A stretch of 64,000 nucleotides of DNA from Nageia nagi (taxonomy: Eukaryota > Pinophyta): assembly GCA_050084985.1 (NCBI GenBank), contig JBITNC010000001.1, positions 146,072,001-146,136,000 on the forward strand, written 5' to 3'. The notes under the pieces are model-generated. The model made no database searches, was not told the origin of the DNA, and saw only the letters and a list, made by a program, of their open reading frames with translations. Numbering within the stretch: the first letter of the stretch is position 1; each line of letters starts with the position of its first letter. The translations under genes and the position numbers were made by a program. Of the stretch, positions 1 through 12,292 are shown piece by piece.

Positions 1-2959
1 AAGGAATATTCCTTTCTCCTTTCCATTAGTAATTAGTATTTTGACTAATGAACATTCTATATCATTTTCATCATTATTGAGACAATATATAAGTTTCCTT
101 CTTTCATAAATAATTCAATTTTATGCAATCTACTCTATCCTTATAGGGCTTATCACCTAACATATATCCTCTCTAAATTTCCATATCAAGTATCATTACT
201 CAAGATGATTATTCATTTCATGAGACTATAAATATCTTCAACTTCATTATTACTTTTTTTTTTCTCATTAGGAACTCTTATTCATTTTCCCTCTTCAATC
301 TAATTATATATTACTTACTATGTGTTATGAACTCACATTTATCATAGGTTAATACGAAGTTATTTTGTTATATTAAGTAATATTTACAAGTGTCTATGGT
401 TAATGATATCTATCCATAATATTCAATTTAGTATTCATCCATACTTAAATAGGGAGTGTAGTGTTACCAAATAAATCTATTTCTAATAGGGATCCTTTCT
501 TTTTACATAATTTGGGTGATACCTTACAATATTAACTTATGAATAACTTGGGAAAACAATATTTTCCTCTTAATAAATTCATAATTACACCTATACATAT
601 GAAGTGAATGTTTAATTTTTGTAAAGATAAGGATGTAATCATAATTTCCTTACATTATATGTAGTAATATCATGTAGGGACACTTTTTATACATATAATA
701 TTATCCCATAGAGTTAATCACATTAAAGGCCTTCCATGGATTATTACCAACAGGTTTACATATGAACTATAGGCTATGATACCTCCATTGCAAACATAAA
801 GATCATAGTCTATCAAATTATAGGATATTCTCAAATGATACATCATGATTATGAAATACTTAATTACATATATGTATCTTACATACAATGTATGGAATTT
901 ACATCATATCATTATAGACTTATTTGATGAAGTGCATTAATTCTTCATCCTTTGGAAGTAACACCTTTCCATATTTATCCTTTATGCTCCTCCAAGGGCC
1001 CAAGGTTCACTAATTTTGAATAATAGGAATGGCTTATTAGTGTTGATGATCAAGAAAACCTCTTACTAGTATGTATATTATTTTAAATTCATCATAAATC
1101 ATCCAAATAGTTTATATACCCTATTTATGGACCTCTAGAGGTTTTATATTCTCTTTAGAACTACCTCCCTTCTTTGGTTAAAGGGAAAATTTTTACAATT
1201 TAGTTGTTACATATAACTGCTTCTCAAAATAATGTTAGGAACTCATCATCATACTACAAGGTTCATCTTCATGGTATATCCTTTTTCACATGTTACATTC
1301 CTAAAAATTGATTTCTTTGACACAATTATTTCAATCAATGAGGTTTAACTATCATCTAATATTTAATTAATATAAGTATATACTATTTTCTCTTACCACA
1401 TGCTATCATTTCAATGAAATCATGGCTCCCAATTTATTTTAAAACCTTTTTACATCACATATATTTATTATAAATCCTTGTAATCTATTTTATATTAAAA
1501 ACAAAGGAATGCCATGTAGTATTTAACTATGATGCTTTGCATTTGGAAAAGGGGTTCATATATAGTGGGTTTCCAATGTCAACTAATAACTCCTCAATTA
1601 TGTAATCTAAAATTAACTTATTTGGAAAAAAGCCACATTACAATGTAGGAAATAATGAAAATACTCACATTGAGGGCCTGTGAAGGCTCTAACCATGTTA
1701 TACATAATTAATAGAATGCTTCATTGAATGTAATACTATGGAATGAAGAACCAATGACTACTTTGATGGATATCTCATTGCCACTATGCCTTCTACTCTC
1801 TGATTAATGCTAAACTAGTTATGCTAATGGGATTGCATAGTAAATTGCCTTATCTAATGTGCATTATGCTCCAAAGGAAATACATTTAGAAAGTTTTGTA
1901 AACCATTTACCTATAAATCTTATTGAAAATAATCTTGTAAAATGCACAAGTCATTGGAAATGAATAGAATAAAAATGTTGGAATGTACCTAGAATAAATG
2001 CCTATAGGATGCATAATAATCTTGGTACAGTTATAGCATAAACATGTTGATCACCTATTTCATTTTTAATCTTAAGGATTACGATGATCATGTGAAATAT
2101 AGAGCTAAGAGTGCCTCAAAAGTATAACATACATGGACAAAATAAAATATAAGGTGCATGAGAGAAGCTTTAAAATTGTTGCAAACTATCTCATTTTCAT
2201 ACCTTTCATGGGATGAATGAGTGGGAATCAAAACTTAGGATGGATGCATCATACAATCCTATGATTTGCCTAACCATTCACCTTGTTCATGTGCCATATT
2301 ATTATCACAATAGGTGGAGATTAGACATGGAAGGAGAATAATATGGAAGCCTAGGAATAGCTAGACCCAATGCCTCCTACAATGCCATCTCATGGGTATA
2401 GAATACACTAGGGAGTTTTGTTGAAAGGGCCTACAAGTGAAGCAGAAATTGGAAGGGAGATAAATGATCTTCATAGATTCCCATTATCCTTTCCTAGCAT
2501 GGTGTATTTGATGACTAGTCTCTTCAAAAATATTAATTAATATGAATATACCACATAAAAATAATTGTACTCAAAACTTCCCACCAAATAGATTTGATTT
2601 TAAAAATAATAAACTTTACTTCTTTTTACTTTAAATACAAGTGGTACCAAGCCATCACATGTAAGAATGTCAAATAAAAAAATAATATTTGTTTGGAATA
2701 AGTGTGAAATTATTACCAACAACTAACTTCATTAACATTTCATAAACCTTCCTCAAGTATTCATTTCATTACAACATACTAGATAATACCAAATAAATCC
2801 ACAACCATCGCTATGCATTTTATCATTAATATATAAAATGCAAAGGAATGCACCTAGGCTTGAGAGGAGGAGATTTCTTTCTCCATGGGATTCTAGGCCA
2901 AATTTTGGGAAGAAAGAAAAATAATATGATAAGGTGTATTTTTCTAAGGTTTATTCCTT

Positions 2960-2967
2960 TATTTATA
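2960..2967 (-). promoter_or_regulatory. TATA box of element A LTR promoter
   Basis: The minus strand reads TATAAATA in the context GGCTATAAATAAAGG. The same context occurs in both C-element LTRs (27823-27830 and 36887-36894). In each case it is followed about 80-110 bases downstream by a conserved pyrimidine/purine-rich stretch containing a form of TCTCCTCTC or TCTTTCCTCTCC. This is the probable retroelement promoter; transcription start not determined. Confidence 0.6.
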
Positions 2968-3984
2968 GCCAAGGTTACTATATTATTTCCAAAATAAATG
3001 TCAATTTTCCCATCTTAATAACTTTTGTGTGGAATCTATAGGTATTCTATTGTTTTTGTGGTGGGTCTCAATTAATTTTATTGGCAAGTGTGGTGTCATA
3101 AAAAGTATTTTGGATCCTTTATATTAGACTACAAATTGAGTATAATTATTTTTTACACCTAACAAAAAGAATCAAGGTATGTGGGGATCCTATCTCCATT
3201 ATTTTTACAAAATCCCAAAATACCTTTGTAATCTCCATAACATGACAATAATCCTTTTTAACTATAACTATTTAATTTCACCCATTTTTACTAAGATCCT
3301 TAGATGAAAAATTTAAATTCAAATGAATGGAATATTCCTTACCTCATATGAAGATTGTTAATAAATTTTAAAAAATCACATCAAACTTTTAACAAACTTT
3401 TTTACTTGCAATGATCCCATCATCCTATAAAGTAATTTCATTAGTGCACACATACAAATACAACATCAAAATTGAATATTATGCATAATAATTATGGCAT
3501 GCATCTATATGATCTATGATGGTCCTTAGGTTTTGTTAGCAAATCAACATAAATCATTTCCTCACTCTTACCAATTCATTCCTATAACCAATTCACCCTT
3601 GGTCCCTTGGCTCCTTATCCTGACTTCCCATGTTGGGTCAACCTATACCTTGTATCATAAAATCTTGAAACTAGCATCAAATTGACACAACTAATACATA
3701 TATCCATTTAAAATTACTCATTTCACATTATAAATAGTCTTAATCATAATGAAATCCTAATTTTTTTAGGTTTATTTTTTTATTGATCGGTTATCCAAAA
3801 TTTTATAACTTCAAAGTATTTTTTATATAAATTATCCAAATATTGTCCCTACCAAATTCACATCTTATCACCTATATTTTATAAATATTTTTAATTTTCT
3901 TGAGTGAATCACCTATTGGACCTAAGTTCTCTAGAAAAAGATTGCAAATATAAAAGAAAAGCACATACTATAAGAGGAGAATAG

Positions 3985-4622
3985 AAGTAATTTATTACAA
4001 AAGAAAAGTGACTTGTTACTAAATATGAGCATATTGTTACTAAATACGAGTGACTTCTTACTAAATATGAGTGACTTGTTACTGAAGATGAGTGTCTTGT
4101 TACTAAATATGAATGACTTGTTACTGAAGATGAGTGACTTGTTACTAAAGATGAGTGACTTATTACTACAAATGAGCAACTTATTACAAAATATGAGAAA
4201 CTTTTTATTGAAGATGAGTGATTTTTTAGTGAAGATCAATGTCTTTTTAACTGAAGGTAAGTGACTTATTACTATAGACAAGTGACTTGTTACTACATAT
4301 GAGCAACTTATTAGTGAATATGACCATCTTATTACTGAATATGAACAATTGTTACTAAACATGAGTAAAATATTACTAAATATGAGTTACTTGTTACTAA
4401 ATACAAGCAACTTATTACCCAAGATGAGTGACTTGTTACTTAAGATGAGTAATTTGTTACTAAAGATGAACATCTTTGTTGTTGAAGATTAATGACTTAT
4501 TATTGAAGAGGAGTGACTTCTTACTGAATATAAATAACTTGTTATAGAAGATGAGCATCTTATTACTAAAGATAAGCATCTTATTACTTAAGATGAGCAT
4601 CTGATCATTATTAAGATAAGCA
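3985..4622. repeat. 21-bp minisatellite inside the A LTR (about 30 copies)
   Basis: Imperfect tandem repeat with a period of 21 bases, typical unit GAGTGACTTGTTACTAAATAT with variants such as GAAGATGAG. Because 21 is a multiple of three, the array stays open in several frames. The minus strand gives a heptapeptide repeat SNKSLIF (open 3931-4362) and the plus strand gives LLLNMSD-type repeats (open 4013-4264). I treat these as by-products of the repeat, not as genes. The corresponding stretch of element C LTRs is much shorter (about 0.3 kb from LTR start to the shared block at 36300, against about 1.3 kb in A), so the array is an expansion specific to this copy or its close kin. Confidence 0.9.
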
Positions 4623-4880
4623 TTTAATATAAACTAATATTTCAAATTAACTTATAATTTTTACTTTTTTTTAGAAGATGATATCAATTAGCCAATCTTT
4701 TATAATATAATTCTTAAAAATGTAAAATATCATCATTACTCCTATAGTGTTTTGGGATAAAACTACCAAGATTTTAAAATTATTTCACCACTATTTTATT
4801 TATTTTAAATCTTCAAAGTTATTTATGCATAACCCTATGCTTGAGTCTCAATAAGTGCAATTGAGTAGGTCAAATACAAG

Positions 4881-4892
4881 CCCCCTTTAAAG
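4881..4892 (-). other. Polypurine tract of element A
   Basis: The minus strand reads CTTTAAAGGGGG two bases before the 3' LTR start at 4878. It is the plus-strand DNA synthesis primer site typical of LTR elements. Element C has the equivalent tract at 36045-36053. Confidence 0.7.
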
Positions 4893-4951
4893 GAATATAA
4901 TTCCCTTTCTTATTAAATACAACCATAAATTTTTCATAATGCTTTACACAA

Positions 4952-7900
4952 TCACTCAAACAAATAATGAAATTATATTCTTAGAGTGGATTCATCTTCC
5001 CAAGTGGAAGATGACTTAGAGTACTTGTCCCACTAGACTAAACATTCATTAATCTCCTAATTTCTTAGTTTCTTAGTTCTAAAAGCTAGGATCCTAATAA
5101 GGAGAACTTTAGTATCATGTGGGTCCAACATCTACAAATTAGAAAAATCCAATAAATGAGAAGGGTCACCAACAAATTTTCTCAATAGAAAGACATGAAA
5201 GATATCATGCATTTTTGACAAACATGATGGCAAGGTAAGTTTGTAGGAAATTGGGCTCTTCTTCTCAACTATTTTAAAAGGATCAATAAATTAGGGATCT
5301 AATTTGGTAGACATCATGGCACTTTTCATGGTTTTAACTTGTAAAAATACTTTATCACCCATGGCAAATTCTTGAGGATTTCTCTTAAGATCAGCATAAC
5401 TCTATTTTCAACCAGTAACTTCCTTAGGCTTTCATTGAATGGACTTTAGCTACTCCTCCATTTGCTTTAATATTTTTGGCTGGATCATCACCCAATCTTA
5501 TTGATTATCCCAAGAAGAAGGATTCTTACATCTCCTTCTATAAATATCCTCAAAGGTAATATTTTTGACTAAGTAGAGGTAATCTTCCCATTTAGTCTTT
5601 TACTCCTTGTAATACATTCTAAGCATGTCCTTAAGAAGTCCATTCACTCATTTAGTTTTTCCATTTATCTCTGGGTGATATGTTGAACTCATGTTCAACT
5701 TCATTTCCAATTCCTTATGCAATTATTTCCAATATATGTAGGTGAACTAACAATTCCTATCTAGGATGATTACCTTAATAAATCCATGCGATTTGAAAAA
5801 TTCATGGGAAAACTTATTTGCCACTATAGAGGCATCATCAATGGTGTTTTCATGTATGAAATGCATTACCTTGGTTAACCTATGAATCACTACCAAAATT
5901 GAGTCATGATGGAATCTAATTTTTAGCAAACCAATATTAAAATCCATCAAAATTACCTACCATTTCTCTTTAGGGACATCATGTGGATACAAATATCCAT
6001 ATGGATGTTGATATTACACCTTTACTTTCTAACATTCAAGACATCTTGCCAAAAATTCTACTATATCTCTTTTCATGTCATCCAAATAAAATCTCTATTT
6101 TATGTCTTCCCTTATCTTTATACCTCACAAATGTGTTGCATATGGGGCATGATGGGCTTCTTGCATGATAAATGTTCTTAAATTTCCCTTCTTTGATATG
6201 ACTAATTTGTCCATAAAATAAAAAATTCCATCTTTTTAAGTAAAATCTTGGGATGATGGGGTACCTTTCCCTATCAATTCATGAATAGACTTACAATATG
6301 GGTCTTCTTACTATAAAACTTTCACTTGGTAAAATAAATTAGAATGACTTCTTATGATGGAATTGATATATCTTCTTCAAATTAGAGCATCTACCACATT
6401 ATTCTCTTTCCCCTTAATGTATTCAATACCAAAATCATATTTAGTAAATAATTACATCCATCACCTTTTCCTAGCATTTAGATCTAATTGAGTGAAAAAA
6501 TACTTCAAACTTTGATGGTTTATTTCAAGTTTAAAGGGCTTTACCAATAGATAATGTCTCCACATATTAAGTGCATAGACTATGATTGCCAACTCAAGAT
6601 CATGAGTTCTCAATTTCTTGGATTCAAATGCTACTAGGTTTCCATTCTATAATAATACACCACCTAAATCCTCTAGTGAAGCATCTCTACAAAATACAAA
6701 ATCACCATGTGGGTTAGGGATAGTGAGAACTAGTGTTGTGATAAGCTTTTCTTTCAAGGTTTCAAAAGCTTTTTCATATGTTTCTATCCATTTGAATACC
6801 TTATTCTTTTTTGAATACTAGTGATGGGATTGGCTATTTTTTAAAAATATTTGACAAATCTTTGATAATATCCTACTAATCCCATAAAACTCCTTAACTT
6901 AATCACATTTGTTTGTGCAAGGCAACTCATTATTGTTTCCACTTTCTTAGGATCAATTGAGATTTCTTCTATAAAATTGATATGGCCTAGATATTGAATT
7001 TGGAAAGCATAGAAGTCACATTTTTATAACTTTCCATATAATTGATTTCTTCACAACACCTCTAGAGCTAATCTCAAATAATGATTATAATCCTTTTCAC
7101 TTCTTGAATATATGAGACTGTTATCCAAAAATACTAGCATAAACTTATCTAGGTACTCTTGATAGACACTATTCATTACAATCATGAATACTATAGTAGA
7201 ATTCATTAACCCAAAAGGTAATATTAAAAACTCATAGTGTCTATACCTAGTTTTAAAATCTATTTTATGAGTACTTGATACCTTAATTCTCAATTTATAG
7301 TATCCTAATCTCAAATCTATCATGGAGAAGATAGTAGCATCCTTGAGTTCATCAAATAAATCATTAATTCTAGGTAAAGGATGCCTATTCTTGATGTTGA
7401 CCTTGTTTAACATCCTATAATTGATACACAACCTCAAATTTATGTCTTTCTTTTTCACAAATAACACTAGAGTGCCCCATGGTGATATACTAGGTTTTAT
7501 AAACCTTTTTTCTAGTAGATCTTTTAATTATACTTTCAACTCTTGCATCTCAATAGTATTCATTCTATATGGAATTATAGACATAGGTTCTTCTCCTAGT
7601 ACTAAATCTATTGAGAAATCAAATTCTCATTTTCAAGGTAATCCTTATAGATCTTTAGGGAATACATCTTTGTATTCTCTTAATAAAGGATATTTATTTA
7701 GCAATTCTACCTCATTATCCTCTTGCTCCACTTCCTTAACTTTGACTGCATAAATCATCTCTCCTTTTCTTGTGCCTCTTTTAACTTGCATAGTTATGAT
7801 CAAGTAAGGTTCAAAAGGTCCTTGATCACTATACACCTTGTATCAATTTTGAGATACATCTATTTATTTTACCCATATGTCTTGGAGTTCAATTAGAGTT

Positions 7901-8249
7901 TTGTGAACCATCAACCAATCCATTCTTAAGATGATATTGTAATAAGTGATGGGAACCATATACAAATCCCATGCAATAGATCCCTTGATTAATTCTATTT
8001 CAACATCCCTAAAGCACTATTTAACATGGTATTTCTATCTAGATCCAAAATCCACTTGCCACCCATTTGTCAAATATTTTGGTACCTTTGACATGTCTTT
8101 AACTAAGGAATTTGAAATAAAAATATTTGTAGCACCCTAATCTATCAAGACCTTAAAATATTTTCCAAAATTGTATGAATGATTTGAAGAGGTGTGGTTT
8201 TTCTTTTGGTCTATCCTAATTTGATGGCTGCAAAGATACAATGTTATTT
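4952..8249 (-). pseudogene. Element A pol: protease, RT, RNase H, integrase, chromodomain (decayed)
   Basis: Ty3/gypsy polyprotein remnant with many stops and shifts. In order on the minus strand: protease and linker (about 8170-7640; the linker 7836-7645 reads SDQGPFEPYL..KYPLLREYKDVFP and matches element C); reverse transcriptase (about 7640-6900; 7467-7051 contains [37 protein letters not shown] and FLDNSLIYS, where the FLDD catalytic box has become FLDN); RNase H (about 6830-6400); integrase (about 6230-5480, with MDFNIGLLKIRFHHDSILVV near 5950); and a C-terminal chromodomain-like tail (about 5110-4960, with CLV.WDKYSKSSSTWED). The chromodomain places it among chromoviruses, probably Tekay/Del-like. 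It cannot be active as read. Domain edges are approximate. Confidence 0.8.
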
Positions 8250-9583
8250 GGATTCAACTATCTTTAAGATATAATGATTAGCATAGTGAGCTCCACCACA
8301 ATTTCAGCATTCATCTTTAGGACCCTTTGTTTATTTTTATATACTTGTCCTTATATGCATACTAATTGATTCTTTGGTCTAGGAATTCTTGAATATCTTT
8401 CTTAGAACCTTGGCTTCCATTCTTAAGGTTAAAATTCTACTTATAGAACTATTAATTTTTCCTATAAAAATTCTTCTTCTTATAACCCTTATTTCCATAT
8501 GGCATTTTCTCAAATTTGGGTGGGTTACCATCCTTATAACTATGGTTATTTTCCCTAATTTTCTTATTATGTGTCTATTATGATTAATGCTTTGTATTTT
8601 TTCTCTTTTGGTAGATGTCCTTATCTTTTTCATATGGAAGATTATAGTTTACAAAGGTCTTATTGATATCCAAATTGCTTTCTTCCCTTTTTGTGATGTC
8701 ATACACTTCTTCAAGTATTTTGGAATTCAATACATTCACCATAATCATAATCTTTGGATCTAATCCAATAAGAAACCTACTAACCTTTATATGGTTCTTA
8801 TCTTTAGGCACATATTTGAGCAGCTTAAAAAATCTTTGATGATAGCTTTGGATACTTATAGATCCTTGTTGTAGAGTATAATACTCTTCATACTTTCTAT
8901 CATAGTAGATTTAGAGAATGAATCTTTTGCAAAATGCTACAACAAATTCTGGACATTTTAGGTTCTAAATCCCATGCTCAATCTTGTGAGCATTCCACCA
9001 CTCTAGTGTAATATATTGAAAGTTGTAGGTATCCCATATAGTTATGGTTTTCAAAAATAAATTCTTCATTGAGAATGTGTCTCTTCTTCTTCTAAACATA
9101 CTTTAGATTTCTTTTCCTCTTACTTATAGCTAAACTTTAGGATTTTAGATTTCTTAAGGTCTAATGCAAGTTCTTATTCAATTCGTTCCTAAATTTAGTC
9201 ATCATCCCTTCAGATCTTACTTGTTATGGAACATATTCTTTTCTTGGAGGTTCAACTTGTTGATTTAGCATATTGTTTACAATCTCTTTTTGTTCTTACA
9301 CCTACTCTTGTAACCTTCTATTGGCTTATTGACCTCATTTATTCTAGGTGGAACAACTTGTAGAACTCTCATTTTCATTATTAGTAACATTTTTATTAGC
9401 ATTCCTTATTATTTTTTTCCTTACATTCTAACCCCTAACATTCCCTCTATTTTCCCTTGCATTGGCATTCATGGGAAGGCCATTTTTGGCACCTCATTAT
9501 AGGTTTCTTGAAGCTCTTGTTAAGCATATTATAATTTTCATAATATGATTCCACAAAATGTTATTTTCATTAGGCTGAAGCAT
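8250..9583 (-). pseudogene. Element A gag (decayed)
   Basis: Capsid/nucleocapsid protein of the same element. The start is taken as the ATG at 9583, 73 bases after the primer site, because the following peptide (MLQPNENNILWNHIM, then LTRASRNL) aligns with the gag start of element C (MHEPNNNTIWLTQIM, TRALGNL). The middle part is visible at 8811-8584 (VSRFLIGLDPKIMIMVNVL, matching the CCHC-gag family segment also present in C). Near the C terminus, about 8310-8280, a zinc knuckle remnant reads C-x2-C-GGAHYANHY, with the last cysteine changed to tyrosine and one in-frame stop. Numerous stops and frame changes. Confidence 0.7.
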
Positions 9584-9655
9584 ACTCATCTTGACTTCAT
9601 AAACTATTATAGAAAATGAGTCATGGACCATAGGACCAAGAGTTTTGAACTTAAT

Positions 9656-9667
9656 GCTTTGATACCA
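9656..9667 (-). other. Primer binding site of element A (initiator Met tRNA type)
   Basis: The minus strand reads TGGTATCAAAGC, 11 of 12 matches to the plant initiator-Met primer site TGGTATCAGAGC. It is one base inside the 3' end of the 5' LTR, which ends ..GCATTACA. This fixes the LTR boundary at 9669. Confidence 0.8.
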
Positions 9668-9668
9668 T

Positions 9669-12214
9669 TGTAATGCTACCACATATTCTTGATAATATTT
9701 TACCTATTCTTGACCTCATGAAATCCCTAAAAGTTTAGACCTTTTTAATTAGTTTAAATACTCTAATGATCTAGGAATGGACCAGGTGATCCATATGAGC
9801 ATATTGATGTTGCTAGCTAGCCAACACTCACATGGAAAGATTTGCCAAATTCAAATTACCAAATCTTGATCAAATTCCTTCAATTTTTCACTCCATTTCT
9901 CATCCCATTGGTAGATACCTCATAAATGATCCAACCATTTCTTCTCATGAACTTTGCAACAAACATTTTGTTAATCATGTAGTGGTTTTATACTCAGGGT
10001 CCATACCACCTAATAGAATGCACATCCACTAGGTTTTGCATCCTCTTTTGATGATAACTCTCTAACTCATAAGAGAAGATAGTTTATTTTGGGAAAAATT
10101 CCTTATGATTGGGTAAACATCATTGCCTAGGGAATAATCATCATACTTCAACATGTTAAACTACAAGTAGTATAACTACTAAATTACCCTCATCTATTAA
10201 TCATAGTTTTATCAATTTATACCCTTATCTACATCCTATCAAGGATATGAAACGTAGCCTACCCATATATATTGACTAGGCTCACCATGGGGTTCAAATC
10301 CCCATGCCCATATCTTGGGGATCCATGGGTATTGGAGCAATACCCTTGAGTGGTTTGTATAGTTTGTAAGTTTTAAGCAAGATTATAAAATAAAACCACC
10401 CCATATCCTATTGATCTTAAAAATAATTGATCTCAAATCAATTATTAGTATTTCGAGGTTTTATGCTTACACTAATGATTAGATGTTACATTAATCTAAT
10501 TCATGATAAGAAAATGATCCTTTACATTTTTAAACTAACAAGAAATAATTTAATAATGTATGAAAGAAGTTTCAACCCAAACTTGTTCAGGAAGTCATTG
10601 AGAATATTTGGGAGTACTAAAATTATCCCATATACATGATCTTGTGTATAGAGTACTACATAATAAGAATTTTATGTGCTAGAATTTAGTAACAAGGATT
10701 GACATGATACTAAATTAAACTACTTCTAACAAGGAAGTGTAACATAAATTTGTCCTCACTCAAGGCATATTCCTTTTGGCTATCATTTAGCAATTAAGAA
10801 TTTGACTAATGAACTTTATATATCATTTTTCTCATTATTGATACAATCTATAAGTTCTCTTCTTGTAGATGTAATTCAATTTCATGAAGTCTACTCTATC
10901 CTTCTGGGCTTATCACCTAACATAGAACCTCTCTAAATTTCCATACCAATTATAATTAGTTGAGATGATTATTCATTTCATGAGACTATAAATATCTTCA
11001 ACTTCATTGTTAATTTTTCTTCTCATTAGAAACTATAATTTGTTTTCTCTCTTCAGTCTAATTATTTATATTACTTATAATGTGTTATGAACTCACATTT
11101 ACCATAGGTTAATATAAAGTTATTTAGTTATATTAAGTGATTGATTTACAATTCTCTAGGGTTAATGGTATTCATCCATAATATTCGATTTAGTATTAAT
11201 CCATACTTAAATAGGGAGTGTAGTGTTACCAAATAATTCTATTTCTAATAGGGATGCTTTCTTTTTACATAACAAAGGTGATATCTTATATTTTTAGCTT
11301 ACAAATAATTTGGGACAACAATATTGTCCTCTAAATAAATTCATAATTAGACCCATACATATGAAGCAAATGTTTAATTTTTGTAAAGCTAAGGATATAG
11401 ATATAATTTCCTTGCATTATATGTACTAGTATCATGTAGGAATACTTTTGATACATATAACACTATCTCATATAGTGAATCAAATTAAAGGCCATCCTTG
11501 GATTATTACCAATAGGTTTACATACGAAGCATAGGCTATGACAACTCCATTGTAAATATGAAGATCATAGTCTATCAAAGTATAGGATATTCTTAAATGA
11601 TACATTATGGATTATGAAACACTTAATTACACATATGCACCTTACATACAATGTAGGGAATTTACATCATATCATTGTAGAGTTATTTGATGAAGTGCAT
11701 TAAGTATTCATCCTTTGAAAGTAATTCCTTGCAATCGTTTTCCTTCATGCTCCTCCAAGGGTCCAAGGTTCATTGATTATGAGTACTAGGAATCATTTAT
11801 TAGTATTGAGGATAATAAAAACCTCTAACAAGTATGTACATTATTCTAAATGCATCATAAATCATCCAAAAAATTTAACACCCTATGTATGGACCTTAGG
11901 AGGTGTCATATTCTCTTTAGAACTACTTCCATTCCTTGGTTGAAGGGAAACATTTCATGATTTAGTTGGTACACATAACTCTTTTTTAAAACAATGTTAG
12001 GAACTCATCATCATAGTACATGGTCCATCTTCATGGTATATCCTTTTTCACATGTTACATTCTTAAATTATGATTTCTTTGTCACTATTATTTCTATCAA
12101 TGAGGTTTAATTATCATATAACATTCAATTAATATTGGTATACACTATTTGCTCTTACCACATATTATCCTTCCAATGAAATTATGTCTCTTAATTAATT
12201 TTGAAACCTTTTTG

Positions 12215-12252
<38 letters not shown>

Positions 12253-12292
12253 AATCCTTGAAATAAATTTTATATGATAAATAAAGGAATAT
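9669..12292 (-). mobile_element. 5' LTR of element A, truncated where element B begins
   Basis: Starts in plus-strand terms with TGTAATGC next to the PBS. Bases from about 10762 to 12292 repeat 1-1512 in direct orientation; for example both copies carry ..CTACTCTATCCTT..GGGCTTATCACCTAACATA. It stops at 12292, exactly where the LTR of element B starts. The remaining 3.4 kb of LTR, including the TATA region, is not found on the far side of B, so the junction is either a B insertion followed by deletion, or a recombination break. The reading frames inside are not coding. Confidence 0.75.
12219..12247. repeat. (AT)n microsatellite
   Basis: Uninterrupted AT dinucleotides for about 29 bases in the A 5' LTR. 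The matching place in the 3' LTR copy (about 1460) is only ACATATAT, so it expanded after insertion. Confidence 0.9.

Larger units (their letters stand above)
1..4878 (-). mobile_element. Long 3' LTR of gypsy element A (left end off window)
   Basis: This is the 3' LTR of the minus-strand element whose gag-pol lies at 4952-9583. Its right end reads, on the minus strand, TGTATTTGACC directly after a purine tract (4881-4892), as expected for the start of a 3' LTR. Bases 1 to about 1512 are a diverged direct repeat of about 10762-12292, the matching part of the 5' LTR. Bases 3480-3770 match, in reverse orientation, the LTRs of element C near 36300 and 26750, so A and C are one family. Position 1 corresponds to about 10762 and the 5' LTR starts at 9669, so roughly 1.1 kb of this LTR lies outside the window and its full length is near 6 kb. 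It holds a TATA motif and a 21-bp satellite. No protein is credible here. Confidence 0.8.

Noticed and set aside
3931-4362. 143-codon minus-strand frame with SNKSLIF repeats as a possible repetitive protein gene
   Set aside because: Explained fully by a 21-bp tandem repeat with no stop in its unit; no independent coding signal outside the array.
10289-10303. Perfect T-arm-like hairpin GGGGTTCAAATCCCC, as in a tRNA or tRNA-derived SINE
   Set aside because: No A box or acceptor stem fits around it, and it lies inside the A LTR. The homologous C LTR segment (about 30570-30620) lacks the TTCAAAT loop, so it looks like chance.
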